The translations under genes and the position numbers were made by a program. Under the pieces are notes generated by a model. The model was not told the DNA's origin. It worked only from the letters and a program-made list of their open reading frames with translations, and made no database searches. A stretch of DNA of 64,000 nucleotides from an uncultured Clostridia bacterium (GTDB taxonomy: Bacteria > Bacillota > Clostridia > Christensenellales > UBA1242), in the NCBI GenBank assembly GCA_947053595.1, contig CAMRSX010000006.1, positions 17,402-81,401 of the forward strand. Direction: 5' to 3'. This document shows, in pieces, positions 12,401 through 21,400 of the stretch; positions within the stretch are counted from its first letter, which is position 1; each line of letters begins with the position of its first letter.

Positions 12401-15400
12401 TCACATCGACAGCTGGCGTGTGAACTTTGAATATTTTGTGTTTGACAGCGAAGCGGATGATTATAATTCATATTTGACAACTTCTTCGCAAGGCTTTGTG
12501 GAAGAAGGGGCAATTTTCTTTGAGGTTTATTATGGCGGTGACAAAACCACCGGCACCAAAGTGACCGAAATGAAAAATGCTGGAATTTACACCATTTATG
12601 CATACTTCCAAGACGGGAAATTTGACACTTCTTCATACAACGGAGGTTATTCCTTCACTTACACCATCTTGCCAAAAGATTTGGATTTGGGCTCAAGCAG
12701 TTTCAACTTCAATGTGGAAAAGAAGTTTAATGCCGAGTTTTCTGAAGCGTTTGACCAAGATATAACCATCTCTGGCAGCGAAGTTGCGCACATTGCAATT
12801 TTCAGAAAGGACACAAACTTGGATGTTGGAGAATATGGGCTTTATTTAGGCGCTGTTCAAAGCAACAACTATGTTTACAAACTTGGCGAGGTTGTGCTTT
12901 ATGAAAACGGCAGCCTTACTGCCGCAGGCGAAAGCACACAAATTGGCATGCTTTCCATTGTGACAGCGGGCACGCTGAGGCTGAGCTATGAAATCAGCGA
13001 AACACTTGGCGAAAAAATTGACGCACCTTTCTCCACTTTGGGATATTCCATTGCGCTGGAAGACAACTTTGTGCTTAAAATCACAGATGTTGCAACGGGG
13101 GCAATTTTCAAGCAAATTCAACTGCTTTTGTTTGACGGAGCAAATCAAATTTCAAGGCCAGAAATTTTGGAGATTTTAAATTCAAAACTTTCTGACATCA
13201 CGGCAAAGTTTATGCTGGGAAAAGACACCGCAGCCATTGCACAAAACAGTGGGCTTTATGGCTTTGCGTTTGAGCTTGGCGAAACTTTTGCTCAAAACTT
13301 TGAAACGGTGGAAATGGACCAAAGGTTTGGTTTTGAAATTTCTGCCATAACAATCAACATTCAGGCGCTGGAAGATGCTGGGCTTTTCACCAAGGTTTAT
13401 GACGGCGGAAAAATTGGGCTGTTTGATGTGCCAGATTATGAAGGGCTGCAAATTGAACTTAGGTTTGCTTCTGCCCATGTTTCAAGCAGAATTTTGGCAG
13501 ATGTGCAGCTTAAGACCACAGAAAACTCCAGCCTCAATCTTGCCAACTTCAAGCCTTCCAAAACCACAGCTTATGGACAAATCACAGCGCGCAAGGCAAC
13601 AATTTCCTTCAAGATGACGGCAACTGACAACGTTTACACCTATGGCAACATTTCAACTTCAGATTTTGCCACCCTCATCAGCGTGGACAAAATTCTTGTG
13701 GAAGACGAAGAGGGCAACTTGGTGGATGTGGCGCAGACGCTTTTGGAAGTGGGATATTACAACCTGTCCTTTGCTTTGGCGGGGGATGTGAAGGCAAACT
13801 CCAGAGGCAAGCTGTTTGCAGGAAGTTATGATGTAAGCCTTGCTGGCTGCAGTTTTGACGATTTTGATGCCACACTTTCACCACTTTCATTCAGTGTTGT
13901 GCAAAAAGATTTCACACTGCAAATTCCAAGCAGATACATCACAATCACCACCGACGCCACACTGGAAGCAGCCTATGAAAGGCAGCAAACCATTGACGAC
14001 ACTGGCGATGTGCTTAACCTCAGCTTTGTTGTGCTGGATGCGGACGGAAATGCTTTTGTCGCTGGGCAAACTTTGCCAAGAGGAGAATATGCACTTTCTG
14101 TTGTGGGCGCAACCGACGGCAAACTTGTTGTCAGCGTGGACGAAAATGACGCGCTTGGCAGCGTGCGTGTGATTGTTCCAAGCAACACTGGCTTCAATGT
14201 TGTGGAGCCAGCCAAAACCCTCACCGTTTCCATTGAAAGTGGTGACGAAGCAAAACTTGTTCAGACATATTTTGGTGGAGAATATTTCCTTTCCATCAAT
14301 GCGGACAAGAAGTTGCAAATCAACAAATTTTCAACTGGCGAACTTGTGGACACACTTAACCTTGTCTTCTCAACACAAGGAGAGGTGGAAGGATTTGAGT
14401 TTGAAAGCGTTGCCATATACAGCGGCGTCAGCACAAACAACAAATTTAAAAAGGCATCTTCATATCTGTTGAGTTTGGATGCCACCATTGCGGACGGAAC
14501 CTATGCCAACGCAGTGTTTGACAAAGAATATCGCTTTGTTGTGAGCCCTTGCACAATTGATGTTGAAAATCTTGTGCTTTCAAAAGAATATGATGGGCTT
14601 GCCAGCCACACAGTTCAAGAGTTTGGGCAAGTTTCTGCCACCGACAACGTTTCCCTTTTTGTCAGCTTCCAAGATGCAAATGTGGGCGTGGACAAACCTG
14701 TCAATTTGCTTTTGCAGGGCAGTGATGCAGCAAATTATTTGCTTTCAAGCAGCACTTGGAAGGCAACCATCACCAAAGCGCAAGCCATGTTTGTGTTTGG
14801 CGGAAAAGAATATGACTATGGCAAAATTTCCATGCAAAATGGGCAGTTAAACAGCATTTTGCTTTCGGATGTCAGCGTTGTTTCAAGCGCGGGCAAACCA
14901 ATCTCTTCAGCGCAATATCAAATTGCAATTTCCATTGATGATGCGACAAGTGAAGATTTTACACAGCTGGGATATCTGCGCGTGAAGGACGGCGGCTATC
15001 ACATCACCATTTCGGATGTCATTGAAAACGCAAACTATGACATTGCTGCGCTGGAGGTCAGCATCACAATAAAACCATTCCATCTTTCAATCAACTTCAC
15101 AGAAGAAGGGGAGATTAGTGTGGAATATGGCACAGCGCTGGACGGCAACAAAGTGCCATACACAATGCCTGCAGCCCCTCCACTTTATGAAAAGGTGGAC
15201 TTCAACTTTGAAAGATATGACGCTTCAAATCATGTTGGACTGTATGCACTCAATTGCGAAAAAGAATATCTCAGCTTGGATGGAAACTATATTGCTTCCA
15301 TCACCGACGAGAAAAATGCAGCTTTTGAAATTGCTTCGCCTGACAAGAGAGTTTATGTGCTTTTGACAGACCAGTTTGGCAATGCAAAGGATGTTCAGCA

Positions 15401-18400
15401 AGTGGAATTCACCTATGATGGCAAGGTGTATGACGGCGTCACCGTCAGCAAAAATGCCACAACAGGAAATTGGGAACTTGTGATTTACAGCACCACCGAC
15501 AGCAGCCTTTCGCATGCCTACGCCCTTGGCTTCTTTGTGCTGGAAGGCGGAGAATATGTTGCACAAAACTATGAAGATGTGGAAAGCCTCTCTGCGGAAA
15601 TGTTCTTCCGCGCTGGGCAAACTCCAAAGGATGCAAGAGAATATCAGATTTCGGCGCCAGCGGACAAAACCACTTCGTCAGTTAATGTGGACACGCGCAT
15701 GGGCAAAGAGAGCGACCTCTATGCCTTCACCGTGAAAATTCTTCCAAAAGAAATTTATTTCAATCTTGACGCAACAACAGAAGACGGGCAGGCGCTGATT
15801 GAAAGCGGCATCTTCAAGCAAACTTTCAACAACGCACTTGCACAATATTCCTTCACCGACAGCGGACTGCTTTTGAACGGGCTGGTTGAAGGCGACAGCG
15901 TGCAACTTTCTGTAACTTTCAAAAACGGCAGCGAAATTGCCAAATATGTCAGCAGCACACTGCTTGGCGTGGAAGCTGAAATTGTGGACAATGGAAACTA
16001 TTTCCTTGCCAAAGCTGCCACACAAAGCGGAACGCTCATCAGAGGGCAAATCACTCCTGCAACACTCAAACTTTTCATCAACAACCAAAGTTTTGAATAT
16101 GGAAAGTTTGGTGTCAACACAAAACTTGCATATCATTTCGAGGCAGACGGATTTGATTTTGAAACATATTTGGCAGAAATTGAACTGTTAAGCGAAAAGA
16201 GAGTGTTTGAAGAAAGTGTGAGTGTGGTTAAGCCAACTTATTCTTCTTCCAACTTCCTCAATGCCAAAGAATATGCACTTTCACTTGGCTTGAATGCTTC
16301 AGACTTCCTTAATGTGCAATATTTTGTGGACGGCGTGGAGCAAACAGCTTTGACGGCAAAACTGCAAATCACACCAAAAATTTTGAAGCTGGTGGATGAC
16401 GGCAACTTGCAACAGATTTTCACAAAGAAATATGATGGCACAACAGATGCAAAAATTTATGAAGGCGGCGTGCTTAGGTTTGCACTGCAAGAAAACATCT
16501 TTGCTGCTGACAACGTGAGAATTGCCAGCGCAGCTTACAGCGCACTTAAAGGCCAAGGCTTGGAAGTTAGCTTTGTTTTGGAAAGCATAACTGCCGGCAC
16601 TGACACAGATTTTGAAAATTATGTTGTGGAAAGCTTTAAGTTTGGCGTGATTGAAGATGTCAAGATTGCGCTTTCGTTTGACTATCATCACCTTGAAGGC
16701 GTGATTTCCAATGTCACCAACATGGGCAGAGTGGAAATTTCCGAACTTTCCTTCCCATTCACAAACGGGGCAGCTTCGCTTAATGCCAACGCATCCGTCA
16801 ACTCCACCAAATATTTCCCAACATTGTTGTGGGGATATGAGGGAAGAGTGTTCAGTGGCTGGCAGATGATTTTTGAAAATGTCACACAGGCGCAGCTGGC
16901 ATTGTTAAGCAGCATTGCTTCTGTGCAAGATTTGGGTGGCAACACCTATGCCGTCAAGGTTGGCGACGACGGCGCAACGGCAGCCTTCATTTCACATCTG
17001 TTGGAAGATGACAAAGATGTGTTTGGAAAATATTATTATGCAAATCACAACAACATTGAGGTTGTGTTCAGCCCAGTTTGGACAGTTGCAAAACAGAAAC
17101 TTTCTGTTTCCATTGCAGACGAAAGCGGGCAAAGCGCTTCATCTTTGGGCTCTGTGATTGTGGAAGTGGATGGACAAGAAATTGACACAATCACCAGCAC
17201 TTTCCAAAAAGAGGGCATCGATTATGGCTCAACCATCACACTTAAGGCAAAGGCAAACGCACATTGCTTCTTTGAGGGTTTTTATAACTCCAACGGAAAA
17301 GTTTCTGATGTGGGCGTGGATGGAGAATATCGAATTTTCACCTTCAACCTCACAGCGGACAGCAACATTGTTGTGCGTTTTGAAACACAAAAGGTGAACT
17401 TGATTGTGGACACTTCAGCTTATGAAAATGTTGCATTCACTTCGCCAGACTTTGTGGTGATTGAGCAAGGAAAATATCAGTGGACAACCGATTTTGTCAT
17501 GCTTAACTCTCTCAAGATGAAAGAGCTTCCATTGCCAGAGCTTTATGGACACAACTTTGCTGGATTTTTGTTTGGCAGCGCCCTTGTGGACGCAGAAGCC
17601 AAGGTTTCTTCTCTTGTGGAAGATGCCACAAGCAAACTTGTCACACTGTTGCTTGAAACTTCCTTCCAGCCAGTGGATGTGATTGTAACTTTGGATTATG
17701 GATATTCTGATTCTTCTTCCAACCCACGCACAAAAGAAATTGTTGCAAAGTTTGGCACAGCTTATTATTCCGCAGCCGATTGGGATGCAAATGCCATCCG
17801 CATTGGCTTCACTTTTGTGGGCTGGTTTGATGGTGCAAAGCGCATCACCGAAAGCACCCTTGTCACAAACGCACAGGCGCACACCTTGACAGCAAGGTGG
17901 CAGGCAAAAACATATCGTGTGGAGATTGTTTCTCCTCATGCGTCAATGTCTGCAGTTGCAAATGCCATCTTTGTGGAAAGCGGCAACAGCTATGTTGCGC
18001 ACAATGTGGAATATGGCGCAGTTATCACCTTTTTGCTGACTCCACACAAAGGCTATGAGATTTTGGACAACTGGTCAGAGAACTTTGTTGTCAGCATTTC
18101 TGCCCAGGGCGTGGCAAGCGTGAAGTTCACAATGCCAGATGTCTCTGGCACTGAAGGCTTTGTGTTTGCTGTTCCAACAACCGCAAAACAAAACACAGTC
18201 AGCGTTGTGGGCGAAAATTTGGCAGATGTTTGGGCATATGACATAACTGACCAGCAGAGCGACATTCCTGTTGAGGATGGGGCGCTTAAGCTGGAAACGG
18301 GAAAAACCTTAAAACTTGAAATTGCTGCCAGCAAGGGCTTCAACCTTAAGGAAACACCTGTGTTTGTTGGCTCCGTGAATTCTTACACCGAAAGCGGCGT

Positions 18401-21400
18401 TTTGATTGTGGTTTATGACAGTCAAACAAGGCTGAGGGTGAAATCCAGCACGGGCGCAGAAGGCAGTCTTGTGCTTGAAATTGAGGGCATCAACAGAGAT
18501 GTCATCATCAAAATTGAAACAACACCAAAGAAAAACACGCTGACATTAAACTTCTCTCGCGCTGATGCTGTGGAAGAAGTTTATGCGACTGGAAACACAA
18601 TTTCATCTGTGCCAGAAAGTTTAACCTTTGAAGCAGAAACCGGCACAACTTTTGAAGTGTATTTGAAACACAACTTTGGATTTATGTTTGACGGGGCAAC
18701 AAGTGACAACTTTGCTGTCACAGCAACAGAGGTGACGGAAGGCATGTTTAAGGGCTTCACACTTCTTTCCATTTCCAACATCTTTGACGACGGACAAGTG
18801 AACATCACCTCTCAAGTTCAGCAATTCACAATCAAAATCGTCACAAAAAGCTTTGATTCGCAGCAAAACATTGTTGAAGTTGCAGAAAACAAGGTTTCAG
18901 TTGACGACATTGTGACAGATGAAATTCAAGTGGATTTTGGCACCGAAGTTGTGCTGAAAGGTTTGCCTTCGGGGCTTTACAACTTTGCCGGCTGGAGCAA
19001 GGATGGCGAAAACCGTTTCAGCTATGACAATCCAATTTCATACACAGTTACAAAGGACGAAACAATTTTTGCAATCTTCTCGGCACTGAGATATCAAATC
19101 AAACTTGGCTCGGTGCAATACAGCTTGATTTACACCGAATATGACAACCCAGAAAAAACACAGCCAAAATTCAGCGAAATGGCTGACGGCAACTATTACA
19201 TCGATGGTCAGCAAACCGATTCGTTTGAAATCTATTATGGCACAAGCGTAACGCTGGAATTTGATGTTCCAGAGGGCTTCAGCTATTATGGCTATGCGTG
19301 CAAGGTTGGCGGGGAATATCAAATCCTTAAGCGTGAAAACAAACCGGGCTCACGCGTTGAAGTGACGATTTCCAGCAAAGACTTTGGAAATGTTGCCATT
19401 GAAAAGCTGTATTTGATGGTGACTGCATATTCTCTCACCTTTGATGTTCAAACCAGCATCTCTGTGGACGGACAAACCTTGCCAGACGAAAATGTTGGGC
19501 AAATGGAACTGACTGATGAAAACTTGAGCGGCACAAACGAATTTGGCTTTGTGGATGGCACAAGAGTGGGGTATGCAAAATATGAAAGCGAAAGAAAGTT
19601 CTCTGTTGTGGCATACACGGCAGACGAAGTGATTTTGAAAGTTTCGCTTGCCCGCGAGGGTTATCACTTTCATTCAATTTCTGCCAACAGGCAAGATGTT
19701 GAAATTTCGCTTGTGAGGGAAGAAACTGGCTTTATGCTGTATCGCATCACAGGCCTTGTTGGGCTTATGCAGGGGCTGCATATTGATGTTGCTTTTTCGC
19801 CAAATGTGAATGAGGTGGACATCTCTTTTGCAGATGACGGCAAGGATGTTGACGGCGGCGTGTTCACCATTGAAGACCTTAATGACTTCAAGCAAATTTG
19901 GGAGTCGGGCAGAGATTATTCTTCAGTTTCCGTTTCGGCTTACACAGACAGCCGCTTTAAGGTGACAGCCTTCATCAAGGCGGGATATTGGGCGGAGGTG
20001 GAAAGCTTGCAAGCTGCATTTGGCATTGTGGACGCACAAAGCGTGCAATATCAAACCCTCAGCGTGGAAGAAACCGGCTTCACAGGAAAACTTTCCTTTG
20101 TGGTGTCTGGGTTCTTGGGCAAAAACTTCATTCAGGTTTCGCTTATTCCACAAACTTACACCATCAGCCTGAAAGAAGGCAACACCATTTTGGCAAAGGT
20201 GCACAATGTTAAGTTCAACGGCGTGTTGGATTTGTCGCAAGACAACATTGAAAACATTTCCATATATTATCAAGGCATTGGCTTTGTGGACGGACAACTT
20301 CAGCTGGTGCTTTCAAAAGAAAGACACAACTTTGAGGGATATTTCTCATATCAAAACGGCGTTGGAAGGCAATATATTGATTATCAAGGTAATGTGCTGT
20401 GCAACTGGGCAGAAACTGGATATTATTACAACACAATTTCTGGGAAATATGCCCTAAACAGCAATGCAACCATCAATCAAAATGGCGAGTTGGAAATTTC
20501 AATTTATGCATATTTGTCATATCTGAAAACACGATTTGACTTCCAGTTTGTTCCGGGGCTCATCAATCTTTCGGCTGCAGACATGGTGATTGGGGCAGAC
20601 CACACCAATTCGTGGTTCTATAAATCCAATCCAAACAACATTGAAATTGCGTTTGACACCAGCATCAAGTTGTTTGCACCAGAGCTTGTTGGCTTTAAGT
20701 TCTATAAGTTTGTGCTTTCGCAAAAACTTGCCGATGGCACTTGGCTTGCCGATGAAAACATCTTTGAAAACGGCGCAACTTGGGCCACAAACGAAAACGA
20801 GGGAATTGTTGATGTGGTTGTGGAAGTGCATTATTTTGCACAAGTGGATGTGAATGTTTTGGGCGGCGAAGGAAGCTTTGTCATCACGCAGTCAAGCGCA
20901 GATGACGCCTTTGCAAAAGACTTGCTTTTGGAAGGTTTTGTGGACACAAGAAGCTATTTCACCATCACCGCAACCCCAGCTGCAGGCTATGAGTTTGTAA
21001 GTTGGAAAAATCACAACACCGACCAAGTGCGAGAAACCGTTTCGCTCATCCTTTCAACACAAAGGCGCATGGCGTTGACACTCAGGCTTCGCGGCTTGCC
21101 TGTCACACTTGACTTCTCAGAATACAGCACCAGATTTGGACAGATTTTAAGTTTGCAAGCGCTGTCAGCAGATGGCACGCTTGCCCCAGAGCTTTCGCTT
21201 GGAAGCTTTGAAGAAAAGGGCTTTGTGAAAAATCCAATCAGTGCTGTTGTCAGGGTGGGAGATGAAATCACTTTCAAAGTGAAGGTGGAATATGGCTTTG
21301 CAGTGACATGGAACAGAGATGACATTGGCATGATTGGTTATGCAAACGGAATTTATTCTTTCAGCATGATTGCAAACCCAGCCGATGCCAACGGCACAGT